Shown piece after piece: positions 1 through 8,358 of a DNA stretch of 34,468 nt. The first letter of the stretch is position 1, and every line of letters starts with the position of its first letter. Source of the stretch: Bacteroidia bacterium (GTDB lineage Bacteria; Bacteroidota; Bacteroidia; Bacteroidales; Marinilabiliaceae); the NCBI GenBank assembly GCA_030526155.1, contig JAUNDI010000014.1, positions 1 to 34,468 of the forward strand. The letters run 5' to 3'. Under the pieces are notes generated by a model that worked only from the letters and a program-made list of their open reading frames with translations, searched no databases and was not told the DNA's origin. The position numbers and the translations under genes are program-made.

Positions 1-344
1 TATCCGTATATTTATGCATATTAGCGCTGCTTCTTAGTGTGTTATATTTGTATTTGTTTGAATCCCAATACGTTATATGTCCTTATATAAAAGGGTATTA
101 TATGGTGTTGTTGCTAAGTGGCTAAGTAATAGGTTATATGAGATTTGCCCCTATTTAGGGGTGAAATATTAATTAACAGTTGTTGATAATTCATATACAT
201 ATCAGTAACAGCTATTTACGAGGTTACGGTGGTGGTTATTAACTTGTAATCAACAAAGAGAAAGAGCGACTGTACCTCTTTCGTACAGTCGCTCTTTATG
301 TCTTGTCTGCTTACTTTTTTCTATGTCGTATACTATACTTTTCT
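1..344. other. Gene-poor left edge, possibly the tail of an upstream gene
   Basis: No convincing complete gene lies here. On the plus strand one frame is open from base 3 to a TAA at 123-125. It reads as a hydrophobic stretch followed by a short polar tail, so it could be the C-terminus of a membrane protein that begins outside the window, but the sample is too short to be sure. Bases 148-161 hold a very short CCCCTA/TAGGGG palindrome. The only strong structure is the 15-bp hairpin at 261-297, listed separately. Confidence 0.3.
261..297. terminator. 15-bp perfect hairpin, terminator of the XRE gene or of an upstream gene
   Basis: Bases 261-275 and 283-297 are perfect inverted repeats (AAAGAGCGACTGTAC and its complement) around a 7-base loop. 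T-rich sequence follows on both strands, although neither side has a long uninterrupted T run. It lies 47 bases beyond the stop codon of the minus-strand regulator. It could end that transcript, a plus-strand transcript entering from the left, or both. Confidence 0.7.
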
Positions 345-893
345 TTATTCTGGTCTGTAGTCTTTGAATGTTCCGTCTGAGTAGAAGATTACTATCTTGG
401 TAATCTGTTTCTCTTTGTGTGACTCTATTTGATTATCAGCTCTTTGCGTTGGGGGTACCTCTCTTGGGGCTGATTGGTACTCTATATCGCGTTGTGGTTG
501 GTTGTATGGTGCATACTCCTCATTACTAGCGATTAAGGTATTTGGACCGATTCCCAGTGGCCTAGTATTTGTATTGTCAACCTTCTCCTCGTCACTCTTG
601 GGCTGATCGTAAGGAGTGTGATTTGGCTCGTTTGATGGTTGGATAGGCTGACTAAATAGGGACGTCTCGTCTATGGGTAATGGAGCCGTTCCGACGCCTG
701 TAATCAGCCAGTTAATGTCTATCGTAGGGAAGGCGTGTTTTATGGCATCTATGGTCTCTTGTTTGAAGCCTCCTCCACGTCCGGTTTCTGACATTATATG
801 TGATATAGTCATCTTGGAAACGCCTATTTTTTGGGCTAATTCCGTCTGGTTGATGCTATATAGCTGCATTAAGGTTCTTAAACGTTCCTTCAT
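345..893 (-). CDS. XRE-family (phage CI-like) transcriptional repressor
   Basis: This 182-residue protein has an N-terminal helix-turn-helix of the XRE type at about residues 10-55 (TELAQKIGVSKMTISHIM). It is followed by INWLITGVG near residue 60, a hallmark of phage-repressor-like regulators ('NWLLTGEG' type). The middle, residues 75-155, is Pro/Asn/Gln-rich and probably disordered. The end, KIVIFYSDGTFKDYRPE, resembles the short conserved tail of Bacteroidales XRE proteins of this kind. There is no S24 peptidase domain, so RecA-induced self-cleavage is not expected. No phage structural genes or integrase lie nearby, so it is an orphan here. A good promoter and a cluster of GTAAAC hexamers lie directly upstream and may be its autoregulatory operators (inference). 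Confidence 0.88.
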   Translation of the reverse strand: MKERLRTLMQLYSINQTELAQKIGVSKMTISHIMSETGRGGGFKQETIDAIKHAFPTIDINWLITGVGTAPLPIDETSLFSQPIQPSNEPNHTPYDQPKSDEEKVDNTNTRPLGIGPNTLIASNEEYAPYNQPQRDIEYQSAPREVPPTQRADNQIESHKEKQITKIVIFYSDGTFKDYRPE

Positions 894-921
894 ATTTTTG
901 TCTTTTGATTGCTTGATATTG

Positions 922-953
922 CAAATGTAAACATTATTTCTTAGGTAAACAAC
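922..953 (-). promoter_or_regulatory. Promoter of the XRE repressor gene
   Basis: On the minus strand a perfect -7 box TACATTTG (929-922) is preceded, after a 20-bp spacer, by GTTG (953-950), close to the TTTG -33 consensus. GTAAAC hexamers at 927-932 and 945-950 overlap these two boxes, so a protein bound there would block transcription. Confidence 0.65.
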
Positions 954-1114
954 TGTTGGATAAACTATTTTGTATACATCTTTTGGTGTGTTTATTCGTT
1001 TACTACGTTGTATGTGTTTGTAGTTTACACTGTTTACTATATAATATTTTTATTGGTTGTAAACAAGAGTAAACGTACTCTTATATGCTTAATAAGATAC
1101 CATGTCTTGTAAAC
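927..1114. promoter_or_regulatory. Cluster of eight GTAAAC/GTTTAC hexamers, probable operator array
   Basis: Perfect GTAAAC hexamers start at 927, 945, 1059, 1069 and 1109. The reverse complement GTTTAC starts at 998, 1023 and 1032. Two pairs are spaced 9-10 bp (1023/1032 and 1059/1069), about one helical turn. Eight copies in 188 bp is far above chance, even in AT-rich DNA. The position just upstream of, and partly overlapping, the repressor's promoter suggests an autoregulatory operator set. Which protein binds is not shown by the sequence. Confidence 0.55.
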
Positions 1115-1230
1115 TTATATTACTAGGCCTCAATCTATATTGGACTATCTATATTTGCAATATCAATAATGTGATATATTTACTATGTTTTATTAAGAAT
1201 CAATCGGCTCTCTATCCTCTCTATTCTATG

Positions 1231-1274
1231 GGTGCACTATGGGTGCTCCCTTGGTGCAGCAAGGGTGCACACTT
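1231..1274 (+). repeat. Dispersed 11-bp-period GGTGC array, copy 1
   Basis: GGTGC starts at 1231, 1242, 1253 and 1264, exactly 11 bp apart. The first units read GGTGCACTATG and GGTGCTCCCTT. Related arrays with the same 11-bp step occur at 20216-20253 (inverted) and 34442-34468. All three are intergenic. Confidence 0.8.
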
Positions 1275-1418
1275 ATTATAAGTTTTACTTACCTTTTTAT
1301 CTCAGAGAATCTGTTGTAGAGTGGTAAACTACTCATACTACCTACAATATTGATAATTGGTAATAGCTCATTGATGTTTGTTATTTGTGAATTGTCAGTT
1401 AACCATATTCAATTATCA

Positions 1419-1448
1419 ATTGATTATGCAATAATCTTTGTATCTTTG
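1419..1448 (+). promoter_or_regulatory. Promoter of pyrK-pyrD
   Basis: A perfect -7 box TATCTTTG is at 1441-1448, with ATTG (1419-1422) 18 bp upstream as a -33 candidate. The start codon follows about 60 bp later. The leader contains only a small GCCTT/AAGGC hairpin at about 1457-1469, and I see no riboswitch. Confidence 0.6.
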
Positions 1449-1508
1449 CATGATAATGCCTTTCCAAGGCTTTGATAAGTATAATAAGTTGTTCAATCAA
1501 TATAGAAT

Positions 1509-2294
1509 ATGCATAAACGTTATTCTACAGATTTCAAAGTAGTAGACATACACTCGCTAAATGCGAGTTGCTATCAGATTGTACTCAAGCACCCAGAGTC
1601 GCTCCCTACAGTAGCACCTGGTCAGTTCGTGCAAGTACAGCTACCAGATAGCGCTACTTCGTACTTGCGTCGCCCTATCTCTATCCACGATGCAGATTTT
1701 GAGGCTAATACCCTTACATTATTGATTCGTAAGGCGGGCAAAGGCACAGAGCTACTATCACATGTTGAGGTAGGAGATACTATTAACTTGCTCTATCCTC
1801 TTGGCAATGGGTTTAATCTCAATTTAGAGCAGATAGGTAAACAACCTCTTCTAATAGGCGGTGGCGTAGGTATAGCACCTCTATTTATGGCAGCTAAGGC
1901 TCTTAAACAATCAGGAGCTAACCCTGTTGTCTTACTAGGTGCGCGTAATGAGGCTGACCTCCTAAAGAAGGACGAGTTTGCTAAGGTTACGGAGACACAA
2001 TGCACTACTGAGGATGCCTCTTTCGGTACAAAGGGTTTTGTTACTGACCATGTTTACATGAAGGAGAATATTCATCAGTTTACATCTATCATAGTATGCG
2101 GTCCGATGCCTATGATGCGAGCTATAGCACGTGTAGCAGAGGCCGAGAATATACCATGCCAAGTATCCCTTGAAAATAAGATGGCTTGTGGTATTGGCGC
2201 TTGTTTATGTTGTGTAACCGAGACTACAGATGGCCATAATACATGTGTATGTACACAAGGTCCTGTATTCGATTCAAAAGATGTGAAATGGTAA
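1509..2294 (+). CDS. pyrK: Dihydroorotate dehydrogenase B, electron transfer subunit PyrK
   Basis: PyrK is the iron-sulfur flavoprotein subunit of class 1B dihydroorotate dehydrogenase. It passes electrons from PyrD to NAD+ in pyrimidine synthesis in the cytoplasm. The 261-residue length is normal. An FAD-binding barrel carries LRRPISIHD near residue 55. The NAD-binding domain has [10 protein letters not shown] near residue 117. The C-terminus carries the cysteine cluster for the [2Fe-2S] centre ([10 protein letters not shown], then [11 protein letters not shown]). The ATG at 1509 lies behind a clear promoter. The stop codon overlaps the start of pyrD by 7 bases, so the two are co-transcribed and probably translationally coupled. 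Confidence 0.96.
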   Translation: MHKRYSTDFKVVDIHSLNASCYQIVLKHPESLPTVAPGQFVQVQLPDSATSYLRRPISIHDADFEANTLTLLIRKAGKGTELLSHVEVGDTINLLYPLGNGFNLNLEQIGKQPLLIGGGVGIAPLFMAAKALKQSGANPVVLLGARNEADLLKKDEFAKVTETQCTTEDASFGTKGFVTDHVYMKENIHQFTSIIVCGPMPMMRAIARVAEAENIPCQVSLENKMACGIGACLCCVTETTDGHNTCVCTQGPVFDSKDVKW

Positions 2295-3205
2295 ATCTGA
2301 CAGTAAACCTAGGTAATAACCTAGTCCTAAATAACCCGGTAATGACCGCATCTGGTACCTTCGGATATGGTCTAGAGTACGACGACTTTACAGACGTGGA
2401 TCGTCTAGGCGGTATCATAGTCAAAGGTACCACACTTAACCTACGTGAAGGTAATGCCTACCCACGCCTTGCTGAGACGCGCCAAGGTATGATAAATGCA
2501 GTAGGCCTCCAAAATAAAGGCGTAGACTACTTCTGTAAGAACATCTACCCACAGCTACTTAAGTATACCAAAACAAAGGTAATAGTAAACGTATCAGGTA
2601 GCTCTATCGAAGACTATGTAGCATGCGCCGAGCGTGTAGCTGAGCTAGATCATATACCAGCTATCGAGCTCAATATCTCTTGCCCTAATGTAAAGCAAGG
2701 AGGTATGTCGTTTGGTACCAACCCTGATATGGCGGCCAAAGTAGTTGAGGCTGTACGTAAGGTTTACCCTAAACACCTTATAGTAAAGCTTACCCCAAAT
2801 GTTACTAGCGTAGTAGACATAGCTAAGGCCGCTGAAGGTGCTGGAGCTGATAGTGTTTCTCTAGTAAACACATTCTTATCAATGGCTATAGACATAAAGA
2901 CACGTCGCCCTGTTCTATCTACAGTTACAGGCGGTATGTCGGGAGCTGCCATCAAGCCAATCGCCCTACGAATGGTTTGGCAGGTAGCAAATGCTGTAAA
3001 GGTGCCAGTAGTGGGCTTGGGCGGTATAAGCAGCGCCGAAGACGCCATAGAGTTCATTATCGCTGGAGCTTCAGCCATAGAGATAGGCACAGCCAACTTC
3101 ATTAACCCAAATATAGGCAATGAGGTAGTAGACGGCATAGCTGCATATCTTGAGGCTAATAACATGAAGGATATAAGCGAACTCAGAGGTAGCCTTATCC
3201 TATAA
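2288..3205 (+). CDS. pyrD: Dihydroorotate dehydrogenase B, catalytic subunit PyrD
   Basis: PyrD oxidises dihydroorotate to orotate with FMN and hands electrons to PyrK. The ATG at 2288 gives a 305-residue protein beginning [19 protein letters not shown], which fits the family. A further in-frame ATG at 2243 would add 15 residues of unrelated sequence that merely read pyrK out of frame. The active-site cysteine of class 1 enzymes lies in [13 protein letters not shown] near residue 130, where class 1B and 1A enzymes have Cys and class 2 enzymes have Ser. FMN-binding segments include GTFGYGLEY near the start and [11 protein letters not shown] near residue 250. A strong terminator follows at 3250. 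Confidence 0.96.
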   Translation: MVNLTVNLGNNLVLNNPVMTASGTFGYGLEYDDFTDVDRLGGIIVKGTTLNLREGNAYPRLAETRQGMINAVGLQNKGVDYFCKNIYPQLLKYTKTKVIVNVSGSSIEDYVACAERVAELDHIPAIELNISCPNVKQGGMSFGTNPDMAAKVVEAVRKVYPKHLIVKLTPNVTSVVDIAKAAEGAGADSVSLVNTFLSMAIDIKTRRPVLSTVTGGMSGAAIKPIALRMVWQVANAVKVPVVGLGGISSAEDAIEFIIAGASAIEIGTANFINPNIGNEVVDGIAAYLEANNMKDISELRGSLIL

Positions 3206-3249
3206 GTATACATAACGCATTAATACATTGCGTATATAGATATTATTAC

Positions 3250-3306
3250 ACCCATAATAGAGTCGTTCATTCTTTTCGTGAAGATTTCTATTATGGGTAT
3301 TTGTTT
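3250..3306 (+). terminator. Terminator of pyrK-pyrD
   Basis: ACCCATAATAGA at 3250-3261 pairs perfectly with TCTATTATGGGT at 3287-3298, followed by a T-rich run (ATTTGTTT). The 25-base loop can itself form a short GTTCA/TGAA-type pairing. Confidence 0.8.
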
Positions 3307-3335
3307 AATTGGTATTCCCTATAAAAGAGGTTAAC

Positions 3336-4499
3336 ATGAGGTATATTACTTGTTTATTTGCCCTCATTATATCTATAAGCGTGTTTACTATACACGCTCA
3401 AAACGACGTATACACTACTAGTAAACATACTAAATTTAGTTTACTAACATGCGGACCGGGTGAAGAGTTGTATACACGATTTGGTCATACCGCCCTACGT
3501 TTACATGACGACTCAGTAAACATAGACGTAGTATTCAACTATGGCCTATTCGACTTCAATACCCCCAACTTCTATCTCAAGTTCATGAACGGCGAACTTG
3601 ATTATCTACTAGGATACGGATCATACGGAAGATTCATAGCTTCGTATACTAGAGAAAATCGAGAAGTAAGAGAGGCCGAAATCATACTATCAGACAATGA
3701 GAAAGAGGTGCTATGGCGCCTACTATCCATAAACCTACAACCTGAGAATAGAGCCTACAGGTACGACTTCTTCTTTGATAATTGTGCAACAAGAGTTAGA
3801 GATTTACTATTTAAGGTAAAGAATATACCTCTACCATACCAACCTACAGGAGTAACATATAGACAACTACTACACGAAAAGAACACCTCCAATAGCTGGT
3901 CGGCCCAAGGCATAGATCTTCTCCTAGGTGCCAATACAGACTCCATAGCATCAGTAAGCGGAAGAGCCTTCTTACCCGACTACTTAGAGGCACTTTGTAA
4001 AGAAAACGGACTAATTACCACCCCAAAAATAGTAGTAAACCCCATAATAGAAGACGAAGAGAATATAGTAAACATACCAAACCTATTGTTTACCTTGCTA
4101 ATTCTCCTAACAGTATTGTTTACCATATACGAAAGTAAACAAAAACAACTAAACAAATGGTTTGACATAACATTACTAATACCATTCATACTACTCTCCC
4201 TCCTATTTATGTATATGTGGTTCATATCAAGCCATCTTATATGCAAATGGAACTGGAACCTACTTTGGGCATCACCAATACTAATAATACTCCTAATAAG
4301 CATACTTAAGGAGATTCCCGCGAAACGTATCATGATTCAGCTAGCTCTTGTAGACGCCACTCTCGTCGCGTTTATTATGTTAAGTATATTCGCAATAGAA
4401 TACTTCTCAAACATAGCCTACCTATCAGCTGCGACCCTAGCAATAAGAGTCAACTACCGACTATACTACACATACAACCTCACATTTAGGAAAAAATAA
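3336..4499 (+). CDS. lnb: DUF4105/Lnb-type membrane protein, candidate lipoprotein N-acyltransferase
   Basis: The ATG at 3336 follows an AAGAGG ribosome-binding-like sequence and opens a signal segment (MRYITCLFALIISISVFTIHA), giving 387 residues. An upstream TTG at 3309 would only spoil the signal. The periplasmic domain, roughly residues 25-240, has TCGPGEELYTRFGHTALRL and FFFDNCATRVRDLL. The His and Cys in these motifs look like a papain-like or NlpC/P60-like catalytic pair. About five membrane helices follow from residue 250, with a loop WFISSHLICKWNWNLLWASP. This is the layout of the DUF4105 family, reported to include the Bacteroides lipoprotein N-acyltransferase Lnb. That function comes from family knowledge and the exact substrate is inferred. 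It sits alone between the pyrimidine genes and aroQ. Confidence 0.8.
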   Translation: MRYITCLFALIISISVFTIHAQNDVYTTSKHTKFSLLTCGPGEELYTRFGHTALRLHDDSVNIDVVFNYGLFDFNTPNFYLKFMNGELDYLLGYGSYGRFIASYTRENREVREAEIILSDNEKEVLWRLLSINLQPENRAYRYDFFFDNCATRVRDLLFKVKNIPLPYQPTGVTYRQLLHEKNTSNSWSAQGIDLLLGANTDSIASVSGRAFLPDYLEALCKENGLITTPKIVVNPIIEDEENIVNIPNLLFTLLILLTVLFTIYESKQKQLNKWFDITLLIPFILLSLLFMYMWFISSHLICKWNWNLLWASPILIILLISILKEIPAKRIMIQLALVDATLVAFIMLSIFAIEYFSNIAYLSAATLAIRVNYRLYYTYNLTFRKK

Positions 4500-4509
4500 C
4501 AAAAGTGAC

Positions 4510-4541
4510 TTTGTATATAATATACGAGTGATGTAATTTTG
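4510..4541 (+). promoter_or_regulatory. Promoter of aroQ-pyk
   Basis: TTTG at 4510-4513, a 20-bp spacer and TAATTTTG at 4534-4541 match the Bacteroidota consensus (TTTG, 19-21 bp, TAnnTTTG) exactly. It lies 30 bp upstream of the aroQ start. Confidence 0.75.
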
Positions 4542-4570
4542 TAACAACGAAAATAAGATCTTTTACTTTG

Positions 4571-5011
4571 ATGAAAGTACTAATTATCAACGGTCCGAAC
4601 TTGAACCTACTAGGCGTTAGAGAGCCAGGCATATACGGTTCACGCGGCTTTGAGGAATACTTGACAGAGTTGCACAACAGATATTCGGGCGACATCGCTA
4701 TCGAATACTATCAGAGCAACCATGAAGGTAGCATAATAGACAAGCTACACGAGAACGGATTTGGTCAGGTAGACGGCATAGTACTTAACGCAGGGGCCTA
4801 CACCCACACATCAGTAGCCATAGCCGATGCCATATCAGCTATAAAGACACCCGTAATTGAGGTACACATAAGCAACGTCCATAAGAGAGAAGAGTTCCGC
4901 AGACACTCCTACATCTCGCCATCATGCGTAGGTGTAATAGCAGGCTTCGGGCTAGACTCTTACAGACTAGGCATAGAGGCACTAAAAGAGATAAATTCAA
5001 GAAACAAATAA
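4571..5011 (+). CDS. aroQ: Type II 3-dehydroquinate dehydratase AroQ
   Basis: AroQ converts 3-dehydroquinate to 3-dehydroshikimate, the third step of the shikimate pathway. The 146 residues from the ATG at 4571 are the normal length, and a TTG immediately before it is not needed. Family motifs appear in order: IINGPNLNLLG at the start, the loop YGSRGFEEY with the catalytic tyrosine, YQSNHEGSIIDKLHE, LNAGAYTHTSVAI, and EVHISNVHKREEFRRHSYIS with the catalytic histidine. It is 30 bp upstream of pyk with no terminator between them, so the pair probably shares the promoter at 4510. Confidence 0.96.
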   Translation: MKVLIINGPNLNLLGVREPGIYGSRGFEEYLTELHNRYSGDIAIEYYQSNHEGSIIDKLHENGFGQVDGIVLNAGAYTHTSVAIADAISAIKTPVIEVHISNVHKREEFRRHSYISPSCVGVIAGFGLDSYRLGIEALKEINSRNK

Positions 5012-5041
5012 TAGACAAATAAAGACTTTAAAGCATATAAG

Positions 5042-6475
5042 ATGACAAAGAAGTTAACCAAAATCGTTGCTACGATTGCAGATAACAAGTGTGACGTTGA
5101 ATTCATCAAGTCACTTTATGAGGCAGGTATGAACGTTGTTCGTATGAACACAGCACACCAGATGCCAGAGACATCAGAAGAGATCGTTAACAACGTTCGT
5201 AAGGTGTCTAACAAGATTGCTATTCTCGTTGATACAAAGGGTCCTGAGGTACGTACAGTAGCCGGCGACGGTCCTATCGAGTTCGTAGCAGGAAATTCAA
5301 TTCTCGTTAAGGGTGCACCAGACCAGAAGTCTACAAACGAGTGCCTCTGCGTATCATACGAAGGCTTCGTAAACGACCTCGAGGTAGGCAAGCGTATTCT
5401 TATCGACGATGGTGATGTTTCCCTCATGGTAGATGAGAAGACAGCAGATCACCTTGTATGTACAATTGAGAACTCAGGCTCAATCAACGGCCGTAAGTCA
5501 GTTAACGTACCTGGCGTATCAATTAAGCTCCCTTCATTGACAGAGAAGGACCGCAAGTTCGTAGAGTGGGCTATCAAGGTAAAGCTCGACTTCATTGCAC
5601 ACTCATTCGTACGTTCAGCAAAAGACGTAAAAGAGATTCAGGATATTCTCGACGCACACAACTCACCAATCAAGATCATCTCTAAGATCGAGAACCAAGA
5701 GGGTGTAGACAATATCGACGAGATTATCGAGGCATCATACGGTATCATGGTAGCTCGTGGTGATATGGGTATTGAGATTCCTTACCAAAAGGTACCATTC
5801 ATCCAGCGTGCACTCATCCGTAAGTGTATTGAGGCAAAGAAGCCAGTTATCGTTGCTACACAGATGCTTCACACAATGATCAAGAACCCACGTCCTACAC
5901 GTGCAGAGATCTCGGATATTGCAAACGCAATCTACGGTCGTACAGACGCTATCATGCTCTCAGGCGAGACAGCATACGGTAACTACCCAATCGAGGCCGT
6001 TACAGTAATGAACAACATCGCACGCGAGTCTGAGTCGTTCAAGGATACACGTAACGATATTCCAGTTCCATCATCAAAGAACGAGGTTACAACATACTTG
6101 GCAGAGACAGCAGTAGGTGCATCACGCAACCTTCCAATCAAAGCCATCTTGACAGACTCATTCACAGGTAAGACAGCACGTTACATCGCTGCATTCCGTT
6201 CAGCAGTTCCTGTATACGCACTTGCATACGAAGAGCGCGTAGCACGTGAGCTCTCATTGTCATACGGTGTATTCGCAGAGTACATTGGCGAGGGCCACAA
6301 CAAGAATGAGATGTTGAAGCAGACAATCGAGAACCTCCTTGCAAACAAAGAGTTGGAGAGCACTGACCTTGTAGCATACATCGGTGGTTCATACGGTATC
6401 GGTGGCGACACAACATTCGTTGAGATTCAGACTGTAGAGAACCTCTTGAAGAAGATCGACAGCTACATGAATTAA
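5042..6475 (+). CDS. pyk: Pyruvate kinase
   Basis: Pyruvate kinase transfers phosphate from phosphoenolpyruvate to ADP, the last step of glycolysis. The 477 residues cover the full family length. Visible landmarks are VDTKGPEVRT, the inserted B domain at about residues 75-165, KIISKIENQEGVDN with the catalytic lysine, GIMVARGDMGIEIP with the Mg-binding acids, and PVIVATQMLHTM. The regulatory C domain follows from about residue 345. Codon choice differs from its neighbours: it prefers CGT, AAG and ATC where pyrD and lnb use many AGA, ATA and CTA codons. This is typical of a highly expressed gene rather than of transfer. Confidence 0.97.
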   Translation: MTKKLTKIVATIADNKCDVEFIKSLYEAGMNVVRMNTAHQMPETSEEIVNNVRKVSNKIAILVDTKGPEVRTVAGDGPIEFVAGNSILVKGAPDQKSTNECLCVSYEGFVNDLEVGKRILIDDGDVSLMVDEKTADHLVCTIENSGSINGRKSVNVPGVSIKLPSLTEKDRKFVEWAIKVKLDFIAHSFVRSAKDVKEIQDILDAHNSPIKIISKIENQEGVDNIDEIIEASYGIMVARGDMGIEIPYQKVPFIQRALIRKCIEAKKPVIVATQMLHTMIKNPRPTRAEISDIANAIYGRTDAIMLSGETAYGNYPIEAVTVMNNIARESESFKDTRNDIPVPSSKNEVTTYLAETAVGASRNLPIKAILTDSFTGKTARYIAAFRSAVPVYALAYEERVARELSLSYGVFAEYIGEGHNKNEMLKQTIENLLANKELESTDLVAYIGGSYGIGGDTTFVEIQTVENLLKKIDSYMN

Positions 6476-6537
6476 TATTCATCCCGACCATTCTCCCACC
6501 CACAAAAAAGGAGAAAAGGGATAATATGACAAAATAT

Positions 6538-6580
6538 GAAAACCGTCTTAAGTATTATGCTCAAGGCGGTTTTCTACTTC
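6538..6580 (+). terminator. Terminator of pyk
   Basis: GAAAACCGTCTT (6538-6549) pairs with AAGGCGGTTTTC (6563-6574) with one G-T wobble around a 13-base loop. T-rich sequence follows. Confidence 0.75.
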
Positions 6581-6602
6581 ATCTCTGCCTATAGCCTGGT
6601 TA

Positions 6603-6631
6603 GAGCGAGGTATGAGCGAGCATATAGAGAG
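6603..6631 (+). repeat. Dispersed 11-bp-period GAGCGAG array, copy 1
   Basis: GAGCGAG starts at 6603 and 6614, and a decayed TAGAGAG unit at 6625, exactly 11 bp apart. An inverted, better-preserved array is at 22701-22740. This copy lies between the converging pyk and DUF4301 genes and encodes nothing recognisable. Confidence 0.7.
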
Positions 6632-6644
6632 GCTATATAATAAG

Positions 6645-6688
6645 AATAATAAAGGCGCCCCACAGACACGGAGCGCCTTATTATTATG
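6645..6688 (-). terminator. Terminator of the DUF4301 gene
   Basis: On the minus strand AATAATAAGGCGC pairs with GCGCC(T)TTATTATT, with a single bulged base, around a 14-base loop. T-rich sequence follows. It lies just past the stop codon at 6704. Confidence 0.7.
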
Positions 6689-6703
6689 CAATAAAGTAAT
6701 AAA

Positions 6704-8167
6704 TTATGCAGGCTGATGCTGAGGACGGAGAAGGTCCATAACCGTCTTAACCGGATTGAACGTCTCCACAGGAACCTCCACAAAGAAAGTAAGCCATTTA
6801 GCCATTGCTCCATTCCACAAACCAGGAAGCTCCATAGCCTTAAGCTCCTGACCATTAAGACTCTTGTACGAGATAAAGCCAGCATTAGGGTCGACAAAGT
6901 CGCGTAGATTATACCTCTTACCATTACGATCAGTAATACAACAGAAGAGATCGACAGGATTAAAGTGAGTACTCTGCTTCATAAGATCAGCATCCTTTGG
7001 ATCAATCTGCGCACTCTCGACAATCTGCAAAGAGACATTACCATCAGCCCCCATAGTCCAGAACGGACCACCACCAGGCTCACCCTCATTCTTCACCATA
7101 CCACATACACGCAAAGGACGATCAAGAATCTCGAACGCACCCTTAACGTCCAGATTAGGAATATCAAGCTTCAGTTCACGCTTAATAAACTCATCAGCAT
7201 CCTTAAGCGCCGACAAATCACCCTTATCCAATCTAGAGAGAATATCATCTATAGCCTTTTTACGCGAGATAGCGAAACCAGCAATAACCTTCTTATACTT
7301 AGACGTAATAGGCAAGAGATGCTGTTGAGCCACATTATCGATATTCTTGATAAAGACATAATCAGCATCAATATCCGCAAGATTCTCAATAAGCGCACCA
7401 TGACCACCAGGACGGAAGACAAGATTACCCTCGACATCACGGAAAGGCTCATTATCCATTGTAGCCGCTAAAGTATCAGTAGACGACTTCTGGAAAGAGA
7501 ACGATATATTAGTACGAATATCCATATGCTTCTCCACGAACTCCACAGTAGGCTTAAGCGCCTCCTTAAAAAGCTCAAGATGCTGAGGCGACACTGTGAA
7601 ATGCAGATTAACCTCATTATGGACACAAGCATAATAGACACCCTCCATAATATGCTCCTCGGCAGCAGTAAGATTCACACCCTTATAATGGTGGAAAAGA
7701 ATTACACCCTTAGGCTTCTGACCATAACCAAGCCCCTCAGGATCCAACATAAGACGAATCTTATCAGCCGTTTTAGCAGGCTCGAGAGCATCTAGAGCAT
7801 CGCCAAAAGCAAACTTATCAGTACTATTTAGGAATTTCGCATAAGGCAAAACCTTCTCTAGTTCCTTCTGCTTCTCAGGGTCAGCATTACGAAATTCAAA
7901 CATCTGCTTAAACATACGAGTAGCCGCACCCGAAGCCGGGATGAACTTAACCACCTTTTTACCATCCTGAGCGAGGCTAGTTTCATAAATTTCGGAAAGA
8001 GTAATAGCCCGTGCCTCATCTACCGCAGTAATGCCATCATCAATAGTAGCAGCTCGCTTTATGTTAGCGAAAGGGAAACCAGTTTTGAATTGTTCGAGTT
8101 GATATTCAACCTTATCTACGGAAATACCCTTCTTGTCTAATAGTGCTTTATCCTTATCTGTCAACAT
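6704..8167 (-). CDS. DUF4301 family protein
   Basis: From the ATG at 8167 this is a 487-residue soluble protein beginning MLTDKDKALLDKKGISVDKV. An upstream in-frame start at 8239 would add 24 residues that overlap the probable promoter, so I chose 8167. The whole sequence matches my recollection of DUF4301, a family of single-copy Bacteroidota proteins of unknown function. Recognisable segments are FIPASGAATRMFKQMFEF near residue 75, GVILFHHY near residue 158, and NLVFRPGGHGALIENL near residue 250. The GAATRMFK and PGGHGAL motifs recall nucleotide- or sugar-phosphate-binding loops of nucleotidyltransferase-like folds, but that is only a guess. It is transcribed alone, divergently from the HU gene. 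Confidence 0.88.
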   Translation of the reverse strand: MLTDKDKALLDKKGISVDKVEYQLEQFKTGFPFANIKRAATIDDGITAVDEARAITLSEIYETSLAQDGKKVVKFIPASGAATRMFKQMFEFRNADPEKQKELEKVLPYAKFLNSTDKFAFGDALDALEPAKTADKIRLMLDPEGLGYGQKPKGVILFHHYKGVNLTAAEEHIMEGVYYACVHNEVNLHFTVSPQHLELFKEALKPTVEFVEKHMDIRTNISFSFQKSSTDTLAATMDNEPFRDVEGNLVFRPGGHGALIENLADIDADYVFIKNIDNVAQQHLLPITSKYKKVIAGFAISRKKAIDDILSRLDKGDLSALKDADEFIKRELKLDIPNLDVKGAFEILDRPLRVCGMVKNEGEPGGGPFWTMGADGNVSLQIVESAQIDPKDADLMKQSTHFNPVDLFCCITDRNGKRYNLRDFVDPNAGFISYKSLNGQELKAMELPGLWNGAMAKWLTFFVEVPVETFNPVKTVMDLLRPQHQPA

Positions 8168-8268
8168 GCTTATATGATTATATTTCGTTTTAAACTTTGT
8201 TAAAGATACAAAATAAGTTGTTAACATGTTCGTTAACACACCATATTAACGAAAAAAACTTGAAAACG

Positions 8269-8299
8269 TTTCTTTTTTGAATAAAGGTTTGTAACTTTG
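8269..8299 (+). promoter_or_regulatory. Promoter of the HU gene
   Basis: A perfect -7 box TAACTTTG (8292-8299) is preceded by TTTC (8269-8272) with a 19-bp spacer. The start codon is 60 bp downstream of the -7 box. Confidence 0.7.
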
Positions 8300-8358
8300 T
8301 GCGCTCTTTCAGAGCAAACAAGGAAAGTATACACTTATTAAAAACAATATACATAGAG

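Larger units (their letters stand above)
894..1508. other. 615-bp intergenic region between the XRE gene and pyrK
   Basis: No open frame here looks coding. In order, the region holds the repressor promoter, the GTAAAC cluster (927-1114), an AT-rich spacer, the 11-bp periodic GGTGC array (1231-1270) and the pyrK promoter (1419-1448). It is unusually long for this gene-dense window. Confidence 0.7.

Noticed and set aside
3-125. Open plus-strand frame at the left edge that could be the tail of a membrane protein
   Set aside because: Only 40 codons are visible and no family motif is present, so I mention it under the left-edge region instead of calling a gene.
3380-4140. Many GTAAAC/GTTTAC hexamers inside the lnb gene
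   Set aside because: Most fall in frame as Val-Asn or Ser-Lys codons in an AT-rich gene, so codon use explains them better than operator sites.
6704-8239. Longer starts for the DUF4301 gene (8239) and thioredoxin gene (23365)
   Set aside because: The extra residues are unrelated to the families and run through probable promoter sequence.
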